From assembly GCA_016647705.1 (NCBI GenBank), contig JAENRU010000487.1:1674001-1738000 (forward strand): a stretch of 64,000 bases of DNA. The letters run 5' to 3'. The position numbers and the translations under genes were made by a program. Positions within the stretch are counted from its first letter, which is position 1. Every line of letters begins with the position of its first letter. Below, piece after piece: positions 29,995 to 42,539 of the stretch. Source of the stretch: Eucommia ulmoides. Its lineage: Eukaryota; Streptophyta; Magnoliopsida; Garryales; Eucommiaceae. The notes under the pieces are model-generated. The model was given only the letters and a program-made list of their open reading frames with translations, made no database searches and was not told the DNA's origin.

Positions 29995-31626
29995 TCAAAG
30001 GAGAAAAAACAGGTTGAGTTTTTTGCTATAATTTATTTGGTGATTTCTTATTTTCATTGCAGTTGATTATTCATAGTTTGCAACAAGAAGAGATTTCTAT
30101 CTTTTATATCTAATATTCTACTTGCACCCCTTAATTTTACATTCAGTTTTACTTTATACCATGAATTTTCAGTTGTAGCATTTGCCCCCTTGGAATTTAT
30201 AATTATGTTTAAGAGACCCAATTGGTCAATTCTAGCAAAGTTGTTCCTAAATTAATATGTTAATACATCTCTTCAAAATCTCAATAAAACACCTCACATG
30301 CTATTTGGTCAAAGTTGGAATATATTGTTTCCAAGACAATTTTACCATTCAAAATGGATATTTCACCTTCTGGAAGTTCGTTTGAGTTCATAAATTTTTT
30401 TTTGCATCTCCAACACCTCCTAGAAGTTCACATTACATCTTTTTATTCCTTAAATTAATTTGTGATCATGCTTTTTAAATTATAATACTTTAAATATATT
30501 TCTCGGTGGTTAATAGTTTTCTATGTTGCTAATCAGGTAAATTGTTCTCTTCAATATTATTTGCATGATTACTCAATCATGGCGTGGAGGTGGTTCTCTT
30601 CAGCATTTATGATGTGGAAGATTAAATTCCCGAATTTCCTTTCAACTTTCTATGAAGGAGACTTCTTATTGTATTTGAAGATAAAGATTGTGTGATGTTC
30701 TTATGATCTGTTTGGGGAAGGTATTTGAAGTGTGTATTTGATTTTGAGACGTAATTTGTAAATTTTTCTAAACAAAATTTGCTAAGAAATATTTATAAAC
30801 CCTTTCTCAAAATGAAATACATTCTTCAAATGCATTACCCAAACACTCCTTTATTGTCGTTTCCTTTGAAATTATAGATGGGTGAACTTCTAATATTTTT
30901 CAGTGTTTTAGTTAGTAATTAAGCTTGTGTTTGTGAATGATTTATTCTAATGGTATTTTTGGGTGAGCATGATGTTTTATTTTAGATAATATGTTTTGAA
31001 AATTTGAATGGGTCTATAATTTTTTTGCTGTATAGTTTATTCGTTTCCTGTATTATATTTGTATTTAGATAGTGTTTGTTTGTATTTTATATAGATTCCA
31101 ACTGAACTAACCTTCAAGTATAAATATACTTCATAAATACACACTTCAGTTGGATACCAATATAAGACAAATATATCAATCATTTTTATCAAGAAATAAA
31201 GAGAGACATTTCTTTAATATAAAATCGAACTATAACAAACAATCTATTGCATTTCAATTGCTATTTTACAACCAATGTTACCTAATGTAGCAAATATTTA
31301 AATGGAGATCTTATTTGAATATTCCACCTAATTGAATTATGCCTCCATCAATTCTAACCATTTTGGGCATTGTTGCACCAAGGCCACCGATTTTATGTAC
31401 AACAATGTTAAGCCAATAATTGACACGAAAGAACTAGATAATTGTAATCATAATTATGGTTACTAAGGCAAAAGAATACGATAGGGAGAATGTCGATACG
31501 AAGGCAATCACGATAACATCCTATTATCAACGTGCAAAGAATCACGTGATCAAGATATGAAGAATCAAGAGTTGTATTTTTCTTTTTCTAGATAACGACA
31601 CTGTTGGTCCAAGTCTACCCAATAGG
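29995..31626 (+). repeat. NLR1 downstream flank, duplicated at 39834-41460
   Basis: Non-coding DNA after NLR1 that is collinear with the flank of NLR2. Shared blocks include CATCTCCAACACCTCCTAGA, CTCAATCATGG and CGACACTGTTGGTCCAAG. It shows that NLR1 and NLR2 arose by duplication of a unit of about 6 kb including flanks. No ORF is supported. Confidence 0.8.
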
Positions 31627-32885
31627 GAATTCGTTGTCTTCTTCACCATCATTGAAATAGATCTATCGTTGTCGAACCAGACCCCTGCCCCGCCGTCGTT
31701 GAGCTCTGTCTCATCCCTCTGTATCCACCACTGCAACCACCCACATTGGGATGCCAGAAGTTGAATGGTAGGTGTCTCCTTTTTCAAGACCTTAACAAAT
31801 CTTCTTCATAACCACAAATGATCCACCTCTAGCATCCATATCAACCTCCAAAAAACTTAACTCATCCTCTGAGATAAACTCATTACCCCAACCTAAAAAA
31901 ACATCAGCATAGACATTGAAAAACGAAAACAAAGCATCAAACCTGCACAAAACCGAGTCAAAATTCGCAAGAAACGGTTCCCAAAAATCAAAGATCCAGA
32001 AATCAAAATGTTTCTTCGAGGACCACGAAAATTGTACGAATTGCGATCCCTTGTTTGTCAAAAAAAAAAGAGCTAAGGTTTAGAGATATCCTCTGATGTT
32101 ACAATAAGAAACGCCATTGGAGGGATGGTGCAGAGACATCAAAACAATTTATCTCTTTGAAAGTTTTTGGCTCAATATCTATCTACTATACGTATCTATA
32201 AATTCTTCGATTGAGAGGGGGGTCATACATGCTAGGAGAGAGATGAGCCTTTATCCCACTTATGTATGGTCAGTTACATGAATCCGTTTACGCTATAGTG
32301 ATCGATCAAGGGTCTCCCCTCAGTCAGGTTTACTGTCATTAAATCAATTCTAAAAATTTCGTCCAACATCTTCTTAGATCTGTCTCTCTCTCTAGTAGCT
32401 CTCTGCATTTGAACTAAATCATATTTTTTCACTGGTGTTTCAATAGGTCTTCTATGTAAATGCCCAAATCATCATAAATGATTTTATCTAATTTTCTCTT
32501 CGATGGATGCTATTTCTAAATTCTTTTTAATAGTTTCATTCTTAATTTTATCCATTCTCGTCTTCCCACTCATCCACCGCAATATCCTCATTTCTATCAC
32601 CCCAATTTTTTGGACATATGTCGTTTTTACCGCCTAACATTCTGAATCATACAGAAGCGCTGGTCTTATAGTAGTTTTGTAGAATTTTCTTTTAAATTTC
32701 AACGGAATCCTAAAAAAAAAAATATGAATAAAAATAAATAATATAAATTTTTAATTTTGTCCCTAATTCCGTTCAATTTCGGACCGAAACTTTAACAAAA
32801 ATATATTTTAAAATCACGTTCATACTTAGAGGTTTCAAACTGAAACGCAACAAAGTAATACTAGAGGGTGTAAAATGTAATTCCG
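31627..32885 (+). mobile_element. Second copy of the MULE interior and right arm, left arm lost
   Basis: 31628-32240 follows 4768-5345 (GTTGTCTTCTTCACCAT, CAACCACCCACATTG, CCAGAAATCAAAATG). 32700-32882 follows the right inverted repeat at 5455-5645. The left arm is absent, and the copy joins directly to NLR1 flank DNA at about 31626. It came here as part of the CDPK-region duplication, not as a new transposition. An RTE LINE fragment interrupts it. Confidence 0.75.
32249..32700 (-). mobile_element. RTE-type LINE 3' fragment
   Basis: On the minus strand the block translates in pieces as YKTTIRPALLY, MRILRWMSGKTRMDKIKNET and similar, the C-terminal end of the RTE-clade reverse transcriptase ORF common in plants. 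It ends toward a GTAACTGACCATACATAAGT-like tail. Frameshifts and stops are present. It interrupts the MULE copy at GAGATGAG and is missing from the copy at 5345, so it inserted after the duplication. Confidence 0.7.
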
Positions 32886-33024
32886 TTCAACAGCCAAGGC
32901 CCGCACTACGCAGAAAAGTTTCTGATCTGAACACTTCCCATCCTCATTTCTCAATTATAATCCGCAGTTACACATTCCTTTTTGTTATTCCGATCTTCGA
33001 TTCAATCCGGAATAGGTTTCAGAA

Positions 33025-33828
33025 ATGGGTGGTTGTTTCAGCAGCCATAAGAAATTCTCAAGTCCAGACGTTAATGGCCATAGATCAGGAAGAGGCGTCA
33101 CTACGGAGTACCACCAGAGTTCCCAGCAACCTGTCGTTTCAAATTCTAGTTCTTTGCTACCAAACGCTACTTAAGAATTTATTTACATTAAGGTGGTGAT
33201 TGGGTTTATCCCACATGGGATGTGGAAGGAGTTAGTGGTCAGGTTATAAGTGTGGGGGAAAACGTCACCTCATGAATTAACTTTAGGGGTTTAGAGAGGC
33301 ACAAGGCTACCCTACTAGTATATCATAGTTTAATTTATAACGTTTTTGACCCAATAGCCACAAAGAGAGAGATTGTGAGGGTTAGCAAACTAAATGCCCG
33401 ATGTATAAGGGGGAGATTATTGGGTTTATGCCACATTGGATATAGAAGGGGCTGGTGATCAAGTTATAAGTGCGAGAAAAATTCTCACCTCATGAACTAG
33501 TTTTTGTAGTTGAGAGAGGTCCAAGACCACCCCACAAGTTCCTTAGAATTGGCATGTTGGAATTTGAATGAAATGTGAATGCATAAAAATCTAGAAATTT
33601 CATGCATTCATTTCTAATTCTAATTTTTGTGTTGCCAAACACTACCTAAGATTTTAATTTATTGACTGTTTTTTTTTTCCTCAGGGAAAGTGTACCGTGA
33701 TATAGTTGGTAGTGCCTACTACGTGGCTCTTGAAGTATTATGCCGAAGCTAGGGGAAGGAAATAGATGTGTGGAGTGCGGGCGTCATTTTATATATTCTA
33801 CTCAGTGGTGTATCTCCCTTTTGGGCCG
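33025..33828 (+). pseudogene. CDPK pseudogene fragment (exon 1 start plus exon 2)
   Basis: 33025-33138 repeats the first 38 codons or so of the CDPK ([13 protein letters not shown] onward) almost base for base, with its leader. At CTGTCGTTTC it jumps into intron-1 sequence equivalent to about 7620. The deletion removed the rest of exon 1, including the glycine loop, lysine and HRD/DFG segments. The retained intron carries the same TRIM. Exon 2 (33685-33828) is kept with splice sites, but the Tyr codon after the Arg-Ser pair is now TAG and the Pro of the APE motif is Leu. No further exons follow; similarity ends near 33957. It cannot encode a kinase. Confidence 0.9.
33197..33536 (+). mobile_element. 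TRIM, paralogous copy inside the CDPK pseudogene
   Basis: Same insertion as 7946-8286, at the same place relative to the intron. Direct repeats start TGATTGGGTTTATCC and TTATTGGGTTTATGCC. The primer-binding site has decayed to TATATCATAGT. Confidence 0.75.
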
Positions 33829-33959
33829 GTAAAAATAAATAATTTGTTTGATTTTTTTTAATTACTGTTATATTTTGCATAGTTGAGCATGATTAGTGTT
33901 TCTGTTCTCGGAAAGCTTGGAACACACACAAACAAAGAAAAAAAAAGGATTTGGTTTCC

Positions 33960-35309
33960 AAAATACATTTTCTATAACTTTCAATGCTAATATCAAAATA
34001 CATGAATTTTTTCGTAATTCTTGATGTTGTAAATTTAATATTTTTACACTGTATTAATTAATAAAATGTCATCTTTTTTACGATATGTTAATCATATTTT
34101 TTGGATGTATGAATTGTATTACGTGTGGATGTTACATATAACATCCAATGTAACATTGTTTAATATTGTCAAAATTCAAAAATAATATTTATAATCAGTA
34201 ATTATTTTCATACATATTTTCAATAGATGTTACATGTAACATCTATATCAATATTTTTTTTTTCAATTCATATTACATGCAAAACATATTTTTATATAGA
34301 TATTACATGTAGCATCTATACTTCAGAGTATGTAACATGTAATATTAATGCGATATTTAATTTCTCTCACTAACACAAACCCATATTATCATAAATCCAC
34401 ATTTCTCTCATTATATTTTAAGGGGATGTTACATGTAACATTAACACAGGCTTTAGAGTAAAAAAAGAGATTCCAAAACCTTGAATATCCACTTCACAAT
34501 TTCTCTCTCTCTCTAAACAAAGAAAATCCTACTAAAAAGAAACATAGCATAAAATAAGTTGACGGTATTCATTGAAATACTCGGATTTGAGCTGCGAAGG
34601 TGGTGAAGAAGCCAGATTTGGATGACAACGATGGGGAAGGCGTCGGCGACGGTGGAAAAGGCGTCGGATCTGGAAGGCGACGGCGGGAGTGCGTCGGGAC
34701 AGTGACAACGGCGAATCAGGGTTGCGAAGGAGTTGGTGACGCTCGCACAAAATCACGGGAGGGGCATTTTAATAATCTGGTTGCCGGTCATATTTGAAAA
34801 AGAGACTAATCGGTGCAAGAAATCACTGGCATGAGAATTTTTGGTGCAAGAAAAAGCAGGTGAATTTTACTGGTAGATTACTGTTAATAATGACTCTAGC
34901 CGGTAATTTATCCTAATTTTTATTGAAATGGGATGGAGTGAGAGTAATTGAATTTGAACAGTTGTTTCGCTTTTTAATTAAATCAAGTTAAGGACAACAT
35001 ATATGAGATTAACATGGGGTGTTAATAGTAATAACCCCTTATCATTTTGTTGGGGTCTTGGTCAATTCTCATTATATTTCTATTTTTGTTGTTTCTTTTT
35101 ATTTTATACAATGTTTGGAGGAGTACCCTTTGTCTTCTCCGTCAACTTGTTCCCAATCAATAAGTATTAAACTTTATTCTGTGATTAGGTAATAGGTTGA
35201 ATAAATCATTATTAAAATACACTATAATTATATTAGCCTACTTGGACTAGGTTGGCTTTATGCATCAATAATTTGTAATAAAATTAGATTCAACAATGCT
35301 GGTTATTTA
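33960..35309. repeat. Decayed element rich in TTACATGTAACAT words, with GC-rich middle
   Basis: 34080-34450 holds repeated ATGTTACATGTAACATC-like palindromic words. 34600-34760 is a GGCGTCGGCGACGG-rich block. 34760-34920 carries TCACGGGAGG, GACTAATCGGTGCAAGAAA and CCGGTAATTTATCC in the same order as 61340-61539 in the MULE at 60572. The small ORFs here are compositional. 34920-35309 is plain AT-rich DNA. Confidence 0.5.
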
Positions 35310-36058
35310 GGTCCCGTTTGGTAACCATTTCCATTCCAAAAATTCTCATTCTAGTCCCAGATTTTTGGGAATTCTGTTTGGAAATAGCGTTTGGTAATTT
35401 TTGTTTCCGTTTCCATTTCATTCCCATTTGAGAATTGTGCCCACTTTTTTCTTAAAAAATGAGAAATAAAAAAAAGTTGTTTCTCATTATTCTCATTCCA
35501 TTCCCAAAACACATGGTCACTGTTCATCCGCTGGCCGATCACCGTCCGCCACTGCCGTCCACCGTCTGCTGCCGCCGCCGGTCATCTCCGGCGACCGTCG
35601 CCGATCACCGTCCGACCAGAAATTTTCCGGCCACTTCCGGTTGATGGCCACTGTCACCCACCCGCAGTCGCCGGTGACGGCGCCATTGCCTTCCGGCCGG
35701 CGCCACCGCCGTCCGGTCGTCTCCGGCCGGTGTCACCACCGTCTGATCGTCGCCTGCCGGAGCCACCGCCGGACCGCTGGCGGTCGTCGCCGGCGCTGGA
35801 GCCACCGCCGGCCGGTGACTGCGCCACCGCCGTCGGGCCAAAACAGAAAAAAAAAAAAAAAAAATAAGAGAAGAAGAGGAAAGATTTTAGGATAAAATCG
35901 TTACTAAACACATTCCCTTCCCAAAACAAAAAAAAAAATTATCGTTACCAAACGTGATTCTACTCTCAAGAAGAAAACAAAATTCTCATCCCATCCCATC
36001 CCATCCCATTCCCATCTCACTGTTGAAATGGAAACAGAAACGGTTACCAAACGCCACC
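35310..36058 (-). mobile_element. PIF/Harbinger-like MITE with GC-rich core, copy D (749 bp)
   Basis: Left GGTCCCGTTTGGTAACC and right GGTTACCAAACGCCACC are inverted ends. The core (35530-35840) is GC-rich with ACCGCCGTCCGG-like words. The flanks are TTA at the left and ATTA at the right, so the target duplication is one base out of register or slightly altered. Confidence 0.75.
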
Positions 36059-36149
36059 ATTATGAAGACAAATTTGGTGCTTTAATTTTCTTTACCTACT
36101 CTCTCTTTCTTGATCACCACTGAATTTATAAATGTTTTTTTTTTTTTTT

Positions 36150-36151
<2 letters not shown>

Positions 36152-36247
<96 letters not shown>
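36152..36247. repeat. Palindromic microsatellite (AAT)n(ATT)n
   Basis: About 48 bp of TAA repeats is followed by about 48 bp of TTA repeats, so the two halves are exact reverse complements. The poly-Asn/poly-Tyr ORFs on both strands are artefacts. Confidence 0.9.
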
Positions 36248-36499
36248 GTATTAAATTACTTTTTTTGGGTTCATCACTGTATATGTAGTGGAGGATTGTT
36301 AATTGATAATTTGAAATTTTGATTTGTGAAATTGGATGTATATGGTGGATTTTAATATTCATTAGTTTTCTGAAGTATAATACAAATAGGGGTTTTGACA
36401 CTTTGCACCCCAAATGTTTGACAAAAAATTGCATTTTGATTTCCATTATTTCAATTTAGAAGTTTCATAATCATTCCACTACCGTATCATTAATTGATT

Positions 36500-37407
36500 C
36501 ATAATCATTCCCCTAATGGAATATAGTGCCATTAGGGGAATATAGCGCCCTTAATTTTTTTTCCCTAGTTTTAATTGCACTAGATAGAGGCATCAATAAT
36601 TGGTTCTTAATACCATATAAGAATTTTAGAGACAAAATATTGAGAGAAAATATGAAATGATTGTATATTAACATATGTAAAAGGTGCAATAAAAAGATCT
36701 ATAGTGGTGTTTATATGTAAACAAGGATTGACGTTTAATCTAATGGCTATAGGATTTAATTTAATAGGACAAGGCCTATATCCATATATTAGCACAAAAA
36801 TATTTTATTTTTTTATATTTAATATTGATTTTGTTTTATATCTCAATACGTAAATTTTTTAAGAATTAATTTTATGAAAAATGGATTTATAAAATAAAAT
36901 TTAAATTAATTTAATTTTTTTGAAACTTTATTATTATTATTTTATTAAAATTTAAATGATTTTTTTTTCTTTTTTTTTAAAAAAAATACTCAAGAAATTC
37001 TCTTTAAAATCACATGGGGAGAAGTAATATAATGCCAGCAAGTTAATGTCAAAAGATGTTTTTTGGGTAGTGAAAATCACAATGACCCCTCTGTTTTTTA
37101 ATTCTTTCAAATACAACAGAGAAATATTTCCAATTATCTTTTTACCCACATTTTAAAATAAATTTCAATAACAATTTCTAAATATAATCAATTAGACAAT
37201 TATAATTGACATTCAAAAGTAGAATTCCCCAGAAAACATGCACAAGAAGTCAATGAATATAAATGATGGACAACGGTACAATTTACAAAAATTGAGGGGG
37301 TGATTTATGTAATTACAAGAACTCTTGGTGTAATTAATTCTTCAAACTTGAGTGCGTTAGGTGCTGTCCCTCGGCGAATCACACTTTCTACCTTTATTCC
37401 CGTGTGG
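36500..37407 (+). repeat. NLR2 upstream flank, paralogous to 25510-27050
   Basis: Blocks such as GGAATATAGTGCCATTA, CTATATCCATATATTAGCAC, AATGCCAGCAAGTTAATG and TGAGGGGGTGATTTAT follow the NLR1 upstream region. It has one copy of the block that is triplicated there and an extra 120 bp near 36660-36770. A deletion joins it near 37365-37407 directly to NLR coding DNA. Confidence 0.7.
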
Positions 37408-39833
37408 AATCCATGGAAACTGAAGTAGGTGAATTGATTTCATCAAGCAACAATCGAGATGTCAACTATTAGCGCAAGTACAAGCTGGGAAAGATGTTAA
37501 AGAGAAAGACAGGAGATGTTGCTGATTTGAAGAGCAAAGGTGATTTCCAAGAGTTGGTTGAGAACTTACCTCCATCTGTTGTGGACTTAAGGCCCACAGA
37601 GCAAACTGTGGGTATGGAAACGATGTTGGATAAGGTCTAGAAACAACTACAAGAAGAGGACGTGGGAATGATGAGCTTGTTTGGGTTGGGAGGAGTTGGA
37701 AAAACTACTCTCCTCAAACAAATCAACAAGTTTGCCGATCCTAGTCTTGATTTTGATGTTGTGATTTGGGTAGTGGTCTCGAAAAATCCAGCTATAGAGC
37801 GAATTCAACATGACATTAGAAAGAAGATAGGTCTCCTCAGTGATACGTGGGAAAAGAAAAGTCTTGATGATAAAGCAATAGACATTTATGGTGTCTTGAG
37901 CAACAAGAAGTATGTTTTGTTGTTGGACGATGTATGGGAAATAATTAATCTATCAGAACTTGGGATTCCACTTCCCGACGGTGAAAATAAGTGCAAGATA
38001 GCATTCACGACTCATTCTGAAAAGTCTGTAGCAACATGGGGTCCCAAAAAAAAGATTAGAGTGGAGTGTTTGTCATGGGAAAAGTCGTGGGATTTGTTTC
38101 GAGAACAAGTTGGCAAAGAGACCCTTAATTCTGATCCAGAAATAGTACAACTAGCTCAACTTGTTGCTCAAGAATGTGGAGGCTTACCACTTGGACTTAG
38201 TACTATAGGTCAAGCCATGACCTGTAGGAAAATGCCCCAAGAATGGGGACATGCCATATACATGTTAAGGAACGTCACAATCAAATTTCTAGGTATGGAA
38301 GACGAAGTATTCGGTCGATTGAATTTTAGTTATGAAAATTTACCTAGCCAGACTATTCAAAGTTGTTTTTTATATTGCTCTTTATTCCGCGAAGACTTTG
38401 AAATTTCTAAAGAAGTGTTAATAAATATGTGGATTGGTGAGAACTTTTTTGACGATTTTGATGGATATGAAGATGGAGCTCAAAACCAAGGATACGACGT
38501 TATTGGCACTCTCATTCATGCATGTTTACTAGAAGAGGTCTCAAAATATGGGGTAAAAATTCATGATGTTATACGTGACATGGCTTTGTGGATAGTGTAC
38601 GATTACGGAAAGTCAAAAAATAATTTTTTTATTCAAGCAGGTGTTCAGATGACAGAAGCACCAGAAGTTTCAAAATGGTAGGGAGTAGAGAGGATGTCTT
38701 TGCTGGCTAATGACATCAACATACTGAAAGAAACACCAACTTGCCCTCAACTCTCGACTTTGCTTCTTGGTGGTAACCGTCAGTTGAAAATGACTAATAC
38801 AAGCTTCTTCCACTCGATGCATGCCTTGAAAGTATTGGATCTCTCAATTTGTGGATTAAGAAACTTACAATTGGACATTGGCAAATTGACTTCCTTGCAA
38901 TACTTGAATTTGAGAAACAGTTACCTTGAACTTTTGCCAATTGGATTAGAGAATTTGGCACAATTGAAGTATCTAGATTTAAAAATGACACCGTATCTTG
39001 TTCCATCTCCACCACAAGTCATATCAAAATTATCATCATTGCAAGTCTTGGATATGATTTGGAGTGGTGCATTAGACACACCAAAGTGTGTCAATGAAAC
39101 ATTACTAGAGGAATTGGGTGAATTGAGATGCTTGAATCGTTTGGGTGTGACAATAAGTAATGACACTGCTTTTGGGAAATTGTCAAGCTCTATCAAGTTA
39201 CAAAACTGCCGTCGAAACTTATGCTTGGTAGAAATGAAATCTATTAGCAATTTTACTATTTTTTCTCTATCAAATATGAGACGATTAGAATTCTTTATGT
39301 TTTTAAAATGTGATGATATAGAGATTGATAGTCCTCGCAACTCTGAGATCTCAAGCCCTCAATTATTCCATTACCTTCGCTCTATATCGATTATCGAGTG
39401 CCAGAAAATCAAAAACCTTACATGGATTATTAATATCCCCAATTTGAGAATTATTGTTGTACAAAAATGTATGAATTTGGAAGAAGGGATAGGCGGAGGA
39501 AAATGGATGGAAGCAGAAGGGGATGAGAAAATTTCAAAACTATTTGAAAATCTAGAATTTTTTGTATTGGTTAACTTACCAAAACTGGAGAGTATCTTCC
39601 CATGTACCCTGCTATTTTCTTGCTTAGAAAATCTTAATGTATGTCCATGTCCAGAGTTGAAAAAGCTGTCATTGGACTCTAAAAGAGCTAAAGGAAGTCG
39701 AAGACTTGTGATTGAAGGAGAAAAAACATGGTTTGATGCGTTGGAATGGGAAGACGAAGCCACAAGAAATGCTTTTCTTTCTTATTTTTGTGATCGAATG
39801 GTTAATCGATATTGGGAATGGTTTTACCTTTGA
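37408..39833 (+). pseudogene. NLR2: RPS5-like CNL pseudogene
   Basis: It is about 85-90 percent like NLR1 by eye and keeps one reading frame from about codon 77 of NLR1 to the stop. The first 76 codons, leader and start are deleted, so the MGNCCS signal and half of the coiled coil are lost. In-frame TAG codons are at 37470-37472 and 37638-37640 (both Trp in NLR1) and 38679-38681 (Gln in NLR1). All three differ from NLR1 by one G-to-A or C-to-T change. One Asn codon after the P-loop is missing. The P-loop, LLLDDVW and LRR remain readable; the RNBS-B Arg is His and the MHD Met is Ile (IHD). The two long open stretches 37662-38681 and 38694-39833 are parts of this one broken gene. Confidence 0.9.
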
Positions 39834-41460
39834 TTGGCTACAAGTAAGCTCGTCTTTATTTACCTGGGTTGAGTTTTTTTTTGATGTTCTGAAACTGTTT
39901 TGATGAAGTTGATCATTCATTGTTTGTAACAACAAGAGCTTTCAATTTTTTTACCTATTATTCTACTTGCACCCATTCAGTTTTACTTTACACCATGAAT
40001 TTTTAGTTGTAGCATTTGCCCCCTTGGAATTTAAAATTATGTTCAAGAGACCCAATTGGCCAATTCTGACAAAGTTGTTCCTGAATTAATATGTTAATAC
40101 ATCTCCTCAAAATCTCAATAAAATACCTCACATGCTATTTGGTAAGAGTTGGAATATTTTATTTTCAAGACATAGTTTTGCCATTCAAAATAGATATTTC
40201 GCCTTTTGGAAGTTCGTTTGAGTTCATAAATAGAATTTTGCATCTCCAACACCTCCTAGAAGTTCACATTATATCTTTTATTCTTAAAATTAATTTCTGA
40301 TCGCGCTTTTTATATTATAATACTAATTTGTCTACTTTAAATATATTTCTCCGTGGTTAATAGTTTTCTATGTTGCTAATCAGGTAAATTGTTCTCTTCA
40401 ATGTTATTTGCATGATTACTCAATCATGGCATGGAGGTGGTTCTCTTCAGCATTTATGATGTGGAAGATTAAATCCCCGAATTTCTTTTCAACTTTCTAT
40501 GAAGGAGACTTCTTATTGTATTTGAAGATAAAGATTGTGTGATATTCTTATGATCTGTTTGGGGAAGGTATTTGAAGTATGTATTTGATTTTGACAAGGA
40601 ATTTGTAAATTTTTCTAAACAAAATTTCCTAAGAAAAATTTATAAATCTTTTCTCAAAATGAAATACATTCTTCAAATACATTACCCAAAGACTCCCTTA
40701 TTGTCATTTCATTTGAAATTATGGATGGGTGAGCTTCTAATATTTTTCATTGTTTTAGTTAGTAATTAAGCTTGTGTTTGTGATAGGTTTATTCTAATGG
40801 TATTTTTGGGTGATCATGATGTTTTATTTTAGACAATATGTTTTGAAAATTTGAATGGGTCAATAATTTTTTTGTTGTATAGTTTATTCGTTTCCTGTGT
40901 TATATTTGTTTGTATTGTATATAGATGCCAACTGAGCTAACCTTCAAGTATAAACATACTTCAGTTGGATAACAATACAAGACGAATATATCAACCATTT
41001 TTATCATGAAATAAAGAGAGACATTTCATCAATATAAAATCGAACTGTAATGAACAATCTATTGTATTTCAATTGCTATTCGGCAACCAATGTTATTAAA
41101 TGTAGCAAATATTTAAATGGAGATCTAATTTGAACATTCCACGTAACAGAATTAAGCCTCCATAAATTCTAACCATTTTGGGCATTGTTACACCAAGGCC
41201 ACTGATTTTCTGTACAACAATGTGAAGCCAATAATTGACATGAAATAACTCGATAATTATAAATCATAATTTTGGTTACTAAGACAAAAGAACATGATAG
41301 GAAGAATGTCAATATGAAGGCAATCAAGATAACATCCTATTATCAACGTGCAGAGAATTACGTGATTAAGATATGAAGAACCAAGTAATTAAAATATGAA
41401 GAATCAAGAGTTGTATTTTCTCTTTTCTAGATACGACACTGTTGGTCCAAGTCTACCCAA
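39834..41460 (+). repeat. NLR2 downstream flank, paralogous to 29995-31626
   Basis: Collinear with the NLR1 flank up to GTCCAAGTCTACCCAA. The short ORFs here are not conserved in the NLR1 copy and are not supported as genes. Confidence 0.75.
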
Positions 41461-41502
41461 CAGGGGAGTAAATTGGGTACTGCACATTAGTATAATTTTT
41501 TA

Positions 41503-41737
41503 GGGTTAATTACACTTTACTCCCCTATAGTTTGACTGATTTGCACTTACCCCCATGTGGTTTGAAAATCGGCACTTACCCTCCCTGTAGTTAGATTTTC
41601 AAACCACTTAATCCCCTGATATAGGGGGGTAAGTACAACAAATATCTAATCACATGGGGGTAAGTGGCGATTTCCAAACTATAGGAGGGTATAGTGCAAA
41701 TTAGCCAAACAACAGGAGGATAAAATGCTATTAACCC
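41503..41737. mobile_element. Small fold-back MITE (Mutator-type), copy 2, with exact target duplication
   Basis: It begins GGGTTAATTACACTTTAC and ends with a TTAACCC terminus. AATTTTTTA stands on both sides (41494-41502 and 41738-41746), a perfect nine-base duplication. The 235 bp body is a nested palindrome of TTACCCCC-type words. Confidence 0.85.
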
Positions 41738-42487
41738 AATTTTTTATCACTTCTTTTTACACTATCAAAATTTTCCACTTAACCAAATTAAACCAATTTT
41801 ATTAGAAACTACAATTTATATATAGTAATTCGGTCAGGTGTTAATCCCCCCAAAATATGAATTTTATAAGATTTTGTTAATTAATTCCAAATAAGATGTG
41901 TTTTAGCAAGATTGTAATATTTAATCTCAGTGAAAAATTAATTGTTTTAGATTTTGCTTAATAATTGGACCAAAAGTAAATTTCAATATATACTATTTAA
42001 TTTTGTAATGAAAAATACATTTAATATTTCCAGAGATCTTTGGGCATCCACTATATATATATATTAAAAAAATTGTGTCATATAAAATAACTGGCGTATA
42101 CCCCGTGCCGAAAGGCACGGGTCTAACTCGTTGATGTTTAATTTGAATTTTGTATTATAAATTTAACACACATAATTAATGTTGGCACACATAATTAACT
42201 GATTCTTTAATTATAATATAACTTTTAAATAACTATCATTCTTGAATTGCATTAAAAATGGCATGCCAAAGAAATCTTATTATATAATATACTAAAATTA
42301 ATTTAATTGTCACATCAAAATAAAGTCTATAAAAGAAATTAAATAAAATTAATTACATTGACATCGCATTCATATTTTTTTAAGTAACTAAATACTTAAT
42401 TTGTCTTCCATAAATTCTCTTGAACACATTAACAAATGTTTGAAGAGATACACGAATATGAGTTGGCCAATAAAAAAAAATAAAAAT

Positions 42488-42539
<52 letters not shown>

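Noticed and set aside
33025-33828. A second functional CDPK gene
   Set aside because: Most of exon 1 is deleted, exon 2 has a stop, and exons 3-8 are absent.
36110-36446. Poly-Asn / poly-Tyr ORFs
   Set aside because: Translations of the AAT/ATT microsatellite.
37662-39833. Two separate NLR genes (37662-38681 and 38694-39833)
   Set aside because: They are one frame split by a single TAG and align end to end with NLR1; the N-terminus is also missing.
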